Below are positions 30,790-43,228 of a DNA stretch of 64,000 nt, one piece after another. Within the stretch, counting starts at the first letter, position 1; each line of letters opens with the position of its first letter. A program made the position numbers and the translations under genes. Source of the DNA: Bolinopsis microptera (lineage: Eukaryota; Ctenophora; Tentaculata; Lobata; Bolinopsidae); the NCBI RefSeq assembly GCF_026151205.1, contig NC_087077.1, positions 5,356,483 through 5,420,482 on the forward strand. Reading direction: 5' to 3'. The notes below the pieces were generated by a model, which was not told where the DNA came from, did not search any database, and saw only the letters and a program-made list of their open reading frames with translations.

Positions 30790-32110
30790 TTTGAATATTC
30801 TTTCTCATCCCTGCCCCTATAATGGAGTAGATCATGTGTTTTGTTAAAATGTTTTTGAAAAAATTATTGGTAGCAATGAATTGTGCTCTGCCAATTGCAA
30901 CACTTAAAATTTGATTGTGCTCTGCCAATTGCATCACTTGATTTAATTGAATGTATATATATACTGTTTGACACATTTTCAAAAAAAAAATATTCTTTCT
31001 CATAAGTTCATCACTCACTCACCAAATTGCCGACCCAATATCTATTGAAGTGGCGAAGATTTTTTAGACGAATAACATATCGATATTATTGCTGCAGCAG
31101 ATACAAATACTAACATTATCATATACCCAACCGTTTCAACCATTAAATTAACTAGGAAATTCAATCCTCAACTTAACTTTTACTGTTTTATACTAATATT
31201 GGCAATCCCTCACCTTTACAGTAGGCAAAGTTGATCATGCAAATGAAACTTTAGACTAGACATTCAAAACTACAGATGATTTCTTGTCAGGGATAGATAG
31301 ATCCCGAACTTAATAAACAATGAACTTTAAAAGACCGCACCCTAACAACTTTCACACTAGCACAGAAAACATAGATCATGTTTCAAAATCAAGACCGACA
31401 GCCGAGCTGCTACGTTAGAAATACACAGTATCGATCAATTAAATAAGTGTTTTGAAAAGTATCTTATCAGGGATGAGGTTAGGTAGGTTTACTGTCATAC
31501 AATCTACAATGCTCTGAATGATGGGATGTAGACTGCTAACCATATTATTAGGGTACTTAAGCATAATCCACAGATTAGAGATCTACTCGATATCAAGTTA
31601 AAAGAGGTTAGGAGTTGTTGCATTCGAAAATGTATCTCTAACTCTAATCATTACATCGAAAACATTGATTGAACAAGTGACAAAAAGTGTCAAGAATCAC
31701 AGTAAGTGTCAGTATTGTGATTGGAATCGTCATCAGAAGATTGTGATATCGATGTGTGATGCTAACTTATTGTTCATTTATTCAGATATGTTTAGAGAAA
31801 AATTGAATGAGAGTGAGAAACGATCCATGGAGGAGCAGTCACCTTAAATATTCATCATATGCAATGGTAAATCATATACAATGGTAAATGTGCAAAGAAC
31901 TTTAATTTAGCGCTCGATTTCCATCGTATTAACACAGTATTACAAAAGTATGCGCGGCGTGCCTCAAATTTTAAAATCGTTTTGATAAATGTACTATTGA
32001 TTGTTTTGTAACTGGGCGGCACTCAACTTGTCATCTTCAATGTTTGTAACGGGTTAAACTCGTATAATATTTGTTGGCGCAGGTTATATATCCAGCGAAG
32101 GCACACTCCC
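30790..32110. other. No recognised gene
   Basis: AT-rich sequence. Short open frames here (for example 31665-31847) show no domain features. The repeated phrase GTGCTCTGCCAATTGCA near 30890 and 30920 is a small local duplication. Confidence 0.4.
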
Positions 32111-32115
32111 TTGTT

Positions 32116-32393
32116 ATGTAGCGCGATGCATTGATTCACGATGTCAATCCTTCCACCTTCGCATCTCGCCGAAAAGTGTAGTCACAGAATGCATCACAGA
32201 ATTTTAATCGAGTAAAGTGTAGTCAAATATGAAGTATAGAGTAACTGAATAAAGTGTTAACTGAATAAAGTGTTAAATAATATAAGGCTGGACGTTGTAG
32301 CGCGATGCACTACTGGGTCGCGCGCGCGCATCCAATAATGCTTCTCGCAGATCGGCGAGATGCGAAGGATTGAATCAAGGCTAGACGTTAACT
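32116..32393. repeat. GC-rich family H repeats, partial (+) and inverted (-) copies
   Basis: 32116-32180 holds TGTAGCGCGATGC, then GATTCACGATGTCAATCC, a partial copy. 32293-32393 is an inverted copy (GTAGCGCGATGCACTACTGG ... AGATCGGCGAGATGCGAAGG). Both match the copy at 34944-35043. Confidence 0.55.
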
Positions 32394-33175
32394 GAGCTTG
32401 AAGCAAACTACTGATGATAGAACCAGCACTCCTGACAGCCAAACCAATTTTGCAATTTATCCAATGCGAAAATGCGCATTAACAGTTAAATGAAAAAAGT
32501 GTGGGCGAGCAATTTAGTGAGCGCGCTCGCCGATCTGCATACGAGAAGCATTATTGGATGCTATAACTAAAAGCACAATTGTAGGTATATAACCTATTAT
32601 ACCAAAACGCGCACCGAGTTGAACTCGTCGACGGTCTTGAATAATGAATATTTGAAACAAATATTTTACAAGTATAACCCGTTAAAAAGCACAATAGTGT
32701 GACATGTGAGATCAGAAGCCTTTGTCATTTGTCGAAGTGCCTCAAAAGTGATCCTAAACAATTCCCCCGCGTTCAATTTTGATCGCAGAATTACGCCAAC
32801 TTAATGCATAATTAAAAAAGTTATAGATGATAGACATGGCATATTTTGGCTTTTACTAAATTGCTCGCCCAAAAAGTTCACGTGACTTTGGTTTTTTGGT
32901 TTTGCAGCCGTATTGACCATTGTTAATGATCTGGCCCGGCGCGCGCTACTTCGTAGCACTTGCCATCGGGCCACATTTCGAGAAGAAAGCGGCGCGCGCT
33001 ACTTCGAAGAAATTATTTAGACGAGTAACATCCGTCAACAGCCGTACAAAACAGTTTTACATAGACCCTAATCCCAACCCTAACCTTAACCATAACACAC
33101 CACAATACACCGATCTAGATCACCTTTCATGCCTAATATAAAGGGCCTTTTCACAAGAATTTTCTTAAAATTTGG

Positions 33176-33655
33176 GCGAGCGATTTAGTCGCTCCTACTT
33201 GCTCTATCCAGAGCCCTTGCGCTTGCAGTAGCGCGCGCCCGCCTCACGGCGGACTTGTGAAACAAGCGCGCCCGCAGTGGCGCAAAAGCACATGGTTAGG
33301 TGAAGCTCCTACTAAATCGCTTGTGAAAAGGCCCTTTAGGCATGAAAGTGATCTAGATCGCGATCGGTGTATTTTTGGACGCTGATTCCGAATCACCCCC
33401 CATGACGTAGGGTTAAAATGCTTCCCTGGAGAGTTATGGGCAAAAAACCGTTTTGGTCACGTGACAGGCTGGTAAAACGTGAATTCCATTATTTAGGGCT
33501 CGGCTTAGGGTTAGGGTTGTGGTTAAAATTTATATGGATAGCTTCGGGGTTATGGTTTCACCTAACCATGTGCTTTCGCGCCACTGCGGGCGCACTTGTT
33601 TCACAAGTCAAGGCGGGCGCGCTACTGCAAGCGCAAGGGCTCTGGATAAAGCAAG
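33176..33655. repeat. GC-rich family K repeats, inverted and direct copies
   Basis: 33176-33303 is an inverted copy and 33558-33655 a direct, shorter copy of the family seen at 8009-8130. Between and after them are short TTAGGG-type runs (33500-33530, 33665-33690) and a second repeated phrase GTTTTGGTCACGTG (33452), which also occurs at 50987. Confidence 0.55.
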
Positions 33656-34479
33656 TTATGGTTAGTATAGGGTTAGGGTTGGGATTAGGATTTATGTAAA
33701 ACCGTTTTGGGCGAGCGATTCAGTAAGAGCCCGATTTAGTAGGAGCGACATATTTTATACGTATCAAATTGGATGTGCGTTTGGCGGAGATTTGACATAC
33801 GTTGCAGTACTTGCATGCCACTTTTCGCGCGCGAAGCGCGCGCCGCCGAAGCGGAGATATAACCTGCGCCATATTTGTTTGAAAAACCGTGGTTTTGCAT
33901 TTACTTCAAGACTGTTGACGGGTTCAACTCAGCGCGCGTCTTAAAAGGTTATTATCCATTATCTAAAACCTAATTGGAGGACTTCGACGCGCCGCACAAA
34001 CTATAGCAATCCAAAAAATCGATTTTTGGAAGTAAAGATCAATTTTTAACGACCATGCATGTGGCATATTTACAAATCGGTCCTTTCTTGTTCACTGTTG
34101 GTGAAATTTTTAACTTTCTTGTGATATAAGGTAGGCCAAAAGCAACGTTTCATACGTTGGGTTTCATACCACCACCGCGTTTCATATTTGAGACCTGAAA
34201 CTTTGCAGATGGTATGTTGTAACTACTCATTCGAGGATTCCGTCACCAAAATTCGAAAACTCGAATATTATATTTCAGACCACGCCCATATAATATTAAA
34301 CCACTGCACCGGCTAGATCTTCTCGGCTGGACTTGGAGAACGTTCCTGCTTATATATCGCCTCTCTTCCAATGTGTTTAATTTTACTCCAATTTTGATCC
34401 TACACATTTTCTTAACAAATAACTCGAATACCGAGCAACCAAACAGAACAAAGTGGAAATGAAAAAGTTGATGCTGTGG

Positions 34480-35195
34480 AGGTACCAAATTTTAAAATGA
34501 GATTAAAGATGTCTTTGTTTTCCAGCATTAATAACTACCATGGGTGGGGAAATATTCTACTCGTAGTCGTACCTTCTTTGATACATATAGATACGACTTT
34601 TCAACGTAAAAGAAGTTGGACTTGGAGGAAACGGTACCAACTGCGAAACAGTGATCACCCAAGGAACTCAATTCTTTCTCCTAGCATTTGTCGCGGGAGC
34701 AGGAGGACTAGGAAGAATTGCATCTCCGATCATCAGGAAGAAGATAAGATTTAGAATTTTGTACACCTCACTTGCGGTGATTATTCTAGTCGGCTACATG
34801 ATATTGATATTGCTGCTCATGTAATGGAATTGAAAACCTAATTGTTATTGTGGTCGTAAAATTAGTAGGGGAATTGGTATACGGGATAATCTCAATGGAA
34901 AAAAAATTACATCTGGCATAATGCAAGGTGCAGGTTTGATGGTTGATTCACGATGTCAATCCTTCGCATCTCGCCGATCTGCATACGTGGTTGCAAGAAG
35001 CATTATTTGATGCGCGCGCGACCCAGTAGTGCATCGCGCTACAAGTTTGATGGCAGGTGTAGCAGACACTGTTTTGGTTTCTTTTGCTTCACCGCAAAGA
35101 GCTATCATCACTGGCTTGGTACTGAGTGTTTTTCAAATCTTTGTAGCAAATTCTATGAGAGAGCAAGATCATCGGCAATAACCAAACTGGAAATA
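34480..35195 (+). pseudogene. Second decayed MFS transporter relic
   Basis: One open stretch reads VGLGGNGTNCETVITQG ... FLLAFVAGAGGLGRIASP, then a final hydrophobic segment SLAVIILVGYMILILLLM. A later one reads TSGIMQGAGLMAGVADTV ... IITGLVLSVFQIFVANSM. These have the order and character of the same late MFS helices as the relic at 8585-9556. A family H hairpin repeat interrupts the second stretch, and frames change between stretches, so the gene is dead. The two relics may derive from one gene family amplified with repeats. Confidence 0.45.
34944..35043 (+). mobile_element. Family H hairpin repeat with GTTTGATGG duplication
   Basis: About 100 bp from GATTCACGATGTCAATCC to CATCGCGCTACAA. 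GTTTGATGG precedes it (34935-34943 region) and follows it (35044-35053 region). Removing the repeat and one copy of the 9-mer restores a continuous MFS-like frame. This is the best evidence that the family is mobile. Confidence 0.6.
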
Positions 35196-35279
35196 TCGAC
35201 GTCACGTGATGCCCATATATGGAGATATAGTAATAGATTATATGTAATAACATTGGACGCCCAATTTGAAACTTAAGGC

Positions 35280-36095
35280 AACCTTTCTATTTGCGATGGA
35301 AAAACAGTAAACTAAATTCCAAGATGTTAACAAAGTGAATCATTTAACATTTAAAATTAACTTTAAGGTAGTAAGCACGTGATCGAGACAGTTTTTCGCC
35401 GATATCTCGCCAGGGGAGTATTTTAACCCTATCCCATGTGGGGTGCTTCAGAATCAGCGTTCAAAGATACATCGACTCAAGTTGATTTCAACTTTCAGAA
35501 AAATCTAAAAATTCGAGTTTAAAGTGATTTACCACGCTCGCAGCAAAATTGTGCGAAGTAATTTTATTAACTAAATAGTATTTAATTTTTTGAATTTGTA
35601 ACTTTGATACGTATTTTGTAAAACATTCTACATTATCATCATAAATTGTATAATATTAATATAAATTGCAAGCATCGTAAATCCAAGACCGATATCTTTC
35701 CTTCGATTTAATCATTAAATTCACAGTTCATCTTTTGCAAAGAAGAGCCCGATGAAATTGATTAAAGTTAAACAAATAATCAATAACATGAACTGATATG
35801 CTGTTGCTTCCGGTTCCGGTTCCAGTCGAAACGATATCGTCAAAATGGGGTCGTCAAAATAGTGGATGAGGTCGTCCAAATTTGACAATATCTTCTGTAA
35901 GTGCTCTAAGTCTTCGGTAACACATCCATAACAAGAGAAACAGCGCTGAATCATGATAAATGATGATTATGTTTCCAACTGTCTGCATCACGAGAGAAGC
36001 TATTTATTCTGCACTCAGTGCACTGTTCAACATTGTTACAAGTATCGACCTCAGAAGAAGCTCCAACGTATCATTTCTCTTAAAGTTGAGCTACA
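35280..36095. other. Intergenic, downstream of the EF-hand gene
   Basis: No gene recognised. Mostly AT-rich, with a short GGTTCCGGTTCCGGTTCC-like run on the complementary strand near 35808-35826. Confidence 0.4.
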
Positions 36096-39000
36096 CTAAT
36101 TCTCCTTGCATCTGTTCATCATCATCCTGATAAAGTCTGATCTGGTCAGTCGGCCCTCTCCCCGTCTGTCTCCTCGTTTCATGAGATCGTCCAGACCCTC
36201 CTCTGATACAGGGTGGGCCAGGCTAAGCATCACCTGCCTCAAAACGTCCTGAAAATAACGGCAAATCAGACTCAACATTACTTGCCTCAAAACGTCCTGA
36301 AAATAACGGCAAATCAGACTCAACATCACTTGCCTCAAAACGTCCTGAAAATAACGGTAAATCAGACTCAGCATCACTTCCCTCAAAACGTCCTGAAAAT
36401 AACGGCAAATCAGACTCAGCATCACTTGCCTCAAAACGTCCTGAAAATAACGGCAAATCAGACTCAGCATCACTTGCCTCAAAACGTCCTGAAAATAACG
36501 GTAAATCAGACACCATCACTTGCCTCAAAACGTCCTGAAAATAACGGCAAATCAGACTCAGCATCACTTGCCTCAAAACGTCCTGAAAATAACGGTAAAT
36601 CAGACTCAGCATCACTTGCCTCAAAACGTCCTGAAAATAACGGTAAATCAGACTCAGCATCACTTCCCTCAAAACGTCCTGAAAATAACGGTAAATCAGA
36701 CTCAGCATCACTTGCCTCAAAACGTCCTGAAAATAACGGGAAATCAGACTCAGCATCACTTGCCTCAAAACGTCCTGAAAATAACGGCAAATCAAAACTA
36801 GTTACTGTTTTGTGTTTTGTAGTATTAATATTATACGGTCAATGTTATTAATATTATAAGATAAGATATTGTAAGATATAGAAAGACATAGAATGTGGTT
36901 ATGCAATCATAAGCTATAAGTATAGAAAGAAAAAAAAGCTACACTCAAGGCTTTCACAAAGTTTCAGTTGAATCGTCCTAGATAAAATATAAAGACACCT
37001 TATATTAAGTTATTGAATGGTGACGAGTTATAAATAAAAGCGCATACCCTAGTGATAAAGCCACTATGGCCTTTGTCAAAGATGCGGAAGATATCTTCAA
37101 GTTGAGACTCTGGGGTAATAAGTGGATTCTGCTGAAGACTCATCATTCTGATAAACTCGCATATGTCAATGATACCGTCATTATTAATATCAACTTTGGA
37201 TACCATTACCTGTGGAAGGATGATGTTGAAATTATGGTAAAATTATGGTAAAATTATGGTGAAATAATAGATTATGGTGAAATAATAAAGCGACTTCCAT
37301 TCAAATTGCTATACTTGTACTTTTGTTGTTTTACGAATAAAAGTTCAGATCTAAAGTGCTACCTCTACTTCTTCGGGGCTTGGTTTCAGACCAATGCTGT
37401 CTAATACGTCTGGAAGTTCGTCAACTGTGATGATACCTATATAAATAGATAAAATAAGCTTAGGTTAAATGAATTAAGCCTAAAACTGAACGTAGCAATT
37501 TGCAATAGGTTGCAACCTGGATGTGATCATCAAAAATTGTATTGTTTTATAAGCATTATTCTGTGCTTTTCGGTGAAAGTGCATTATATCGAATATCGAT
37601 ACTATCAACTTATTTGTTACTGGGCGGCGTTCATCCTGTCATTCCGCCGAATCTCTATTCGGTTGTTTATGAACATGATAACCTGGGGTCCCCAGATAAC
37701 TTATTTGTGGTATTTGTGGTATTTGTGGTATTTGTGGTATTTGTGGTATTTGTGGTATTTGTGGTATTTGTGGTATTTGTGGTATAGTATGAATATCTAT
37801 CAGTATCTGTTTAACATCCCGCCAGCTTACCATCTCCATTTTGATCGAAGTCTTTGAATGCTTGTTCGTACTCCTGGATCTCGTGCCAATCCAGACTGAC
37901 GGGTATTGGCAACGGTCTCTCTCCATTGTTATCTGAAATTAATCACAATCAATAAATCAAGTAAGGTTAAAGATATTGGGTTCCGTCTAGACGACCAGAG
38001 GCAAATACGCGGATCAGAATTAACTAGATCTCTGTGAGCCATTGTGGACATGGTTAGCATGGTCACAGATCACGATTATTATACTAATTTGATACTGGGA
38101 TTAGTGTCATCTTCCATAATCATGAAACCAACGACAAACCACAGGATCTGGTAGTGGTAAACATTTCAGATAGAAATACCGTTTCTATGACCAAGATTAA
38201 AAGCTCTGCTTGATAAAAGTAATTGTATCAAGTAAAACCGGATTAAACTGCATTAAATTCAAACGGAGCAAACTTACAAATTTTAAGCCTCACAAGAGAT
38301 TTATAAAGTCCGCGAGTTTCGCACAAATGATACCGACATTCAGAATAATTTCTGGGTGATCGACTGCATGATAAGCCCATTTATATTTATCAGAAATAAA
38401 AGAAGCAAACGGAATGGTATAATTTTGTGAATACGCAAGGTTCACACATTGGATCCATTTATTAGGCTAAGATCAGGAGACCCGTGTACCAGGGGTGTAG
38501 GAATGATTTTCTTCATGGGGGAGGGGGGGGGGGGGGGCAATTCTAAATTTTTTGGAGCTTCGCGCCACAGCCTGGATTTGTTGGCGGACATGCAACAGAT
38601 CACGATTATTATACTAATTTGAGACTGGGATTAGTGTCATCTTCCATAATCATGAAACCAACTTCAAAACACAGGATCTGGTAGTGGTAAACATTTCAAA
38701 TAAAAAATACCGTTTCTTTGACCAAGATTAAAAGCTCTGCTTGATAAAAGTAATTGTATCAAGTAAAACCGGATTAAACTGCATTAAATTCAAACGGAGC
38801 AAACTTACAAATTTTTAGCCTCACAAGAGATTTATAAAGTCCGCGAGTTTTTCACAGCCTGGATTTGTTGGCGGACATGCAACAGATCACGATTATTATA
38901 CTAATATGAGACTGGGATTAGTCCTGTCATCTTAAACCATATAACTAATAACGTAAATCATGAAACCAACGACAAACCACAAGATTTGCAGTAGTGGTAA

Positions 39001-42000
39001 ACATTTCAGATAAAAATACCGTTTCTATGGGCAAATTCTAAATTTGTTTGGCGCTTCACGCCAAAGCCTGCATTTCAAAAAAATGTTCAGTTCTCCGCGA
39101 CAAATAGCGCATTTTCTTTTAAATCTGAAGACCAAATTCGCGTATTTTCTTCAAATCTACGGTCCAAATATCACGTTTTCTATAAGTAAAGTATATGAAA
39201 CCAACCATGTCCACAACCTTCCGAATGTAGGTGCGGACTTCGAAAACAAAAATATTTTCGGCTCATAATGATCAGGATAGCATGAAACATGAAAAAAAGT
39301 AATTTCCAGGAAAACTTTGAAAAATTTTGACTGAGAAAATTTTCGGTCCGAGTCATTCTCGATACTGGATACGTACCTCTGAAGGCAGAGCTCCCGCTTC
39401 CGAGCTCGTATTGCGAAGGGGAGGCCTGCCTTCCGAGATTGCCCCCTGCCCCCCCCCCCCCGCTTCCAACACCCCTGCCGTGTACCGATTAGAGCTTTAA
39501 GCTATATAAAGTAATGAATATCCAATAATAATATCAATTATGTATAGCTGGGAATCCTGATAGCGTCCATGTAATAATCTGTACATATAATACCATGTGT
39601 ATTTCTATAGTATTTTATTATACACCTATGTCCAATTTCCGTTAAATTTTGAGTATCCATTTGACACCTTTGAGTTTGGGGCTTATGTACGGTTTCATTA
39701 AAACAGAAAACTGTTGATATTAAAACTTTATTTTTACACAGATTAATTAAAACTTAGCAAAAATGTAAATAAATACGTATATTTCTTTAGAAAATGCGCT
39801 CGTATTGGAAGAAAATCTGACAGGGTCAAACTTCTACTTTAATCTTTTAATCGGTTTTTAAAAAACTTTTACGTTTTTCTTTAATTCATTTTTAAGAAAT
39901 GAACTACGGTCTGTTAAGCATTTTTAAGTGACTTTTGACAAATTTAACGCAGAAAAGATTCCAATAAACAAAAACTCAAAAAATAAAACTAAACAACAAT
40001 TACGTACACTTTCCTTCTCTTCGTTCAATTCGTAAATTCAAAAGAGACTTTTTGAGAATGATCTCTGGAATTTTCTGAGGTTTCGTCTTTCTTTTTTTTT
40101 TCAAAAGGAGCATGATGCAAAATCCCCAGTGATAAATACGCCACTATTACATGAAATCCGGCAGAAGCTAACTGTATCAAACTGAAGTAGGGGATATCAT
40201 AAACAATTACAAAATGTTTCGTTATTTAAGGTAGACTCCAAATTGGTTCCACTAATTTCAGAGATCGAACCTAATACAATAATGCTAACTGGTTTAAATG
40301 GATGCGGACGCGGAAGTACCATAAATGATACCGTATCAAGTCTACCAAACTTGTACTTAATTACATATAATTGTAAATTGAAGATATTAAAAAAATAATT
40401 ATCTCTCCCGTCTAACCCTAACTCACGTGATTCCTCACAATATCTCTCCCTTCACTTGGTCTAACCAAAACAGCCCAGTTATTAATCCTCCCAATATACC
40501 CAAATTGTTCCTCTCCATTTGACCATCATTTCTTGGAATACAACTTAATCCAGTTCATAACTTAATGCCCTCACTCAATAACTTAATCGTTCGCATTGTC
40601 GTTATGCTATCACTGAGGGAGAGGGAGGGGTTTCCCAATTATTACACTAGTGTCATCTTAACACATGTGTGCAAAGATGGGGGGGGGGGGGGGGGGGGTT
40701 GGATGGGGGTTCCATACTAGTTTGATCCTCTTTTAATCCATAACCCATAATAAGGGGGGGGGGGGGGGGTTTAATGACCCATACTAAAAGATAGGCGGGG
40801 GGCATACTAAAAGATAAGCTTGACAACACAGGGACTCAAGAAACCAACACTCGCTTACGTAGGCGTACAAATCAATACCCTTAGCGGCGAATTAACGTTA
40901 AGCTGTTATGTATATCTATTATATAGTTATGTAATGATTTGAATAGGCATCAAGACCCCACAGATATGGGCAATTTGTTGTAATTACGCAAAATAGCAGC
41001 TGTAGTCTTTAACGAAGACGACGGTGTCACTCTTAAAACATCAAAGGTAGAGTGGCTTATCAAAGCACAGTTAGTATCATGCAATAAACTATAAATATAA
41101 ATAGATCATTTATAGTCAGCTGTATTCTATAACTAAACTACTACAAATTCATTGAATAATTTTCTACAAAGGTAGGGTAAAATTCTGGGTTTACGATTGA
41201 GAACCTCCGGTTCGTTGTACAGGGTACTAACAGTTACGACTTTGGAAGAGAGTCCGGCGCCGCTTAGCAGTTTCGAATTAGAGTCGTCATTATTGGTCAA
41301 AACTATCAAACAACCATATGTTAATGACGCTTTACCGCTTCTAATTGATACTCAATTAGTCACTTCCAGCGACAAAAAAAAAGTATCAACCTAACACAAG
41401 ATGTTTGTGACACGGGCAGATTTACCATCAAGTTCTTAGGAAATTGTTTTCTATTAGGATGTAGGGTGTCTGTTGGAGAGGCTATGTACGGGCTAACGAC
41501 GAGCTATCAAAATTAACATGATTTAACAAAATTAACAAAATTAACAAAATTAACAAAATTAAACAAAATTTAACAAAATTTAACAAAATTAACAATTAAT
41601 TTATAGGATCATAGTCAGTCAGTCTGTCTGCAGCTGATTATGTCTCAAGACTGAAAATAAGGCTTACTCTGACCTTTTAGTGAAGATAAGGCTTACTCTT
41701 ACCTTTTGTCTTTTTGGCTTCTACATACTCCTGGAAGTTTGGCTGATCCCGAAGTTTCGAAAATGCGCCTTTGAGGTTATCCAGAACTGAAAAAAGAGAT
41801 TAGATATCAATTTCACTCCAATATTCAGTAAACAGTTCTTAGACGCTACTAAAAAGTAGCAAATTTATAAATGAGAACACAAGTCAGGCTAAGAAATGGG
41901 TGCTATATTGGCTATATTGGCTGCAGAATACCGGCGTATACTAGCCAGTAGCCACCTTATCAGCTGGTGTTCACACAATTTATGATATATACGATAATAC

Positions 42001-43228
42001 AGACGATTGAGATTATTCACGGTTAAAACTCTGGGTTTTGTTCTCAGACAGGTATTTATTCTCTCTATTTTTCTAGTCTCAGCACATAAGCACCCGATTG
42101 AAATCTCAAGTTGCGAAAAAATAGGTACAATGGTCCGTCTACAACGATTAATAACAGTTTGAATATTGAAATAGTTATGCGTTGCTTCAAGGAAAGTTCA
42201 CTTTACACAAAGAGGTGAAAATAAATTATAAACCACCTACCGGGACAAAATAACACTTTTTGTGATCTCAGAGCAATAATTATACTTATAGTGCACAGTT
42301 CAACCTTATAAGTCAGCAGCAAACATTAAACAGAGAACAACAGAGAGCTGCATGAAACAGGGGGAAATCATTGAAATGACGCTGTTGATAAAAACCGGAT
42401 ATGCACCTGTCATGATGTGCATTTACAACTAATACATATCACTATCATGGTTATTGGTTATCACGAAGTGAGCTGCCCGACTAACAAAGAATGGACAATG
42501 CTAATAGTCCGCTAATCGTCCGCTGATAGTCCTCTAATAATAGGCTGATGTAGAGCCCATAATTATCGTTGCTCGATTGTCGATAAGCTGGTCTGACCTA
42601 ATAGTTTAAATTAGAGTAAACAGATGAATTGTCAAACCCTGGAGGCCAAATCAAATAATTGTTGAGTGTATGTCAGGTGGGCGTGGTATCTGCAGTATGT
42701 TTGATGTAATTGGTAGTGTAGTTTTGATTTTTATGGACAAAAGATGACTGGAAGAAAGCGTTCACTTTCAGGCAGCGGTTTCAGCAATTTAAGAGGTTCA
42801 GGTAAGCAAAGATGGGGTGCTCATTGTCCCGATGAGAAGTTTCGAGTTAATTAACACAAAGCAGCGAAGTCAGCGATCAGCAGTTTCATTTCATAGCATT
42901 CTTCTTAGGAAATACAGCTTAAAGAAAATAATTTTTAAATCGTTCCGTGTCTCATACGTAGGGTACAATAATTTTAATTATTTTTCTCCAACATAGTAAT
43001 GGTCCCCGCCAGTATCCAGATATATAAATCTATCAGACCAGAGACTATATCCAGACCTGAATGGGGAGGTTACACGACAAAACAAATATGGTTGCATCTA
43101 TCAGACACAGAGACACAAGTCTGGCATAATTCTAATATCTACTCACACTGAGCCCTTTTAGATCCCTTAATACGATGAAGCGCTCTAGCCCGTCTTTTAG
43201 AACCGGCGCTTAAATCCTTCAAGAACAT
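36096..43228 (-). CDS. EF-hand calcium-binding protein (calmodulin/troponin-C type)
   Basis: Exons 43228-43147, 41786-41703, 37932-37831, 37436-37363, 37209-37048 and 36248-36096 join in frame (phases 1,1,1,0,0) to about 218 residues. EF1 is FDQNGDGIITVDE (split by an intron) and EF2 is VDINNDGIIDICEF; both loops are canonical (acidic at 1 and 12, glycine at 6). EF3 (FDKGHSGFITRDVL) has valine at position 12, and EF4 (GDRRGEGRLTRSDF) is degenerate, so probably only the N-terminal pair binds calcium well. The basic N terminus (MFLKDLSAGSKRRARALH) is not part of a calmodulin. Exon 6 begins at the innermost of about twelve 48-bp repeat copies, each carrying the same acceptor. Other candidate first exons lie upstream at 44883, 46632 and 47804. 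The exact family member is not identified. Confidence 0.8.
36236..36793 (-). repeat. 48-bp minisatellite containing a duplicated 3' splice site
   Basis: Twelve copies at 48-bp spacing (one interval is 46 bp, near 36510). On the minus strand each contains TTATTTTCAG followed by GACGTTTTGAGGCA(A/G)GTGATGC. This is the acceptor of the last EF-hand exon plus the first codons of that exon (DVLRQVML). Each unit is 16 codons and free of stops in that frame (ICRYFQ-DVLRQ-VMLSL), up to the 46-bp interval. Confidence 0.9.
37620..37700 (+). repeat. Family C repeat, copy 1
   Basis: It starts CTGGGCGGCGTTCATCCTGT, passes through TTCCGCCGAATCTCTATTCGG, and ends near CCTGGGGTCCCCAG. A fuller copy is at 56693-56788 and partial copies lie near 7668-7724 and 32008. 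It lies in the EF-hand gene intron between exons 3 and 4. Confidence 0.55.
37705..37785 (+). repeat. TATTTGTGG 9-bp microsatellite
   Basis: About nine perfect tandem copies. They abut the family C repeat, whose end it may have expanded from. Open frames here are VFVVFVV-type translations of the repeat. Confidence 0.9.
38060..39030. repeat. Three direct copies of an intronic segment
   Basis: A segment beginning near GATCACGATTATTATACTAAT and containing AATCATGAAACCAAC and CATTTCAGATA occurs at about 38065-38310, 38597-38850 and 38884-39025 (partial). Copy 2 lies behind a poly-G stretch at 38517-38537. This is a local tandem duplication within the large intron of the EF-hand gene. Confidence 0.6.
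38515..39463. mobile_element. Possible poly-G/poly-C capped element
   Basis: The left edge is a G run followed by CAATTCTAAATTTTTTGGAG. The right edge is GATTGCCCCCTG followed by a C run, so GGGGGCAAT is inverted at the two ends. It resembles the capped elements at 3023 and 12111 but the inverted match beyond the homopolymers is short. It may instead be coincidence of two G/C runs. Confidence 0.3.
39470..41500. other. Intronic DNA of the EF-hand gene
   Basis: No coding sequence was supported. Two long G runs lie at about 40680-40698 and 40755-40769. Confidence 0.45.
41512..41600 (+). repeat. AACAAAATT tandem repeat
   Basis: Eight or so units of AACAAAATT / TTAACAAAA, slightly imperfect, in the intron upstream of EF-hand exon 2. 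Confidence 0.85.

Noticed and set aside
36213..36851. Long overlapping ORFs on both strands with 16-residue repeats
   Set aside because: They are translations of the 48-bp minisatellite. Only the reading that extends the EF-hand exon has a biological rationale, and that is reported as a finding, not as a separate gene. Not a CRISPR array: there are no distinct spacers.
37510..37926. ORFs with VFVVFVV or QIPQIPQIP repeats
   Set aside because: Translations of the TATTTGTGG microsatellite; the minus-strand one also overlaps the real EF-hand exon 37932-37831.
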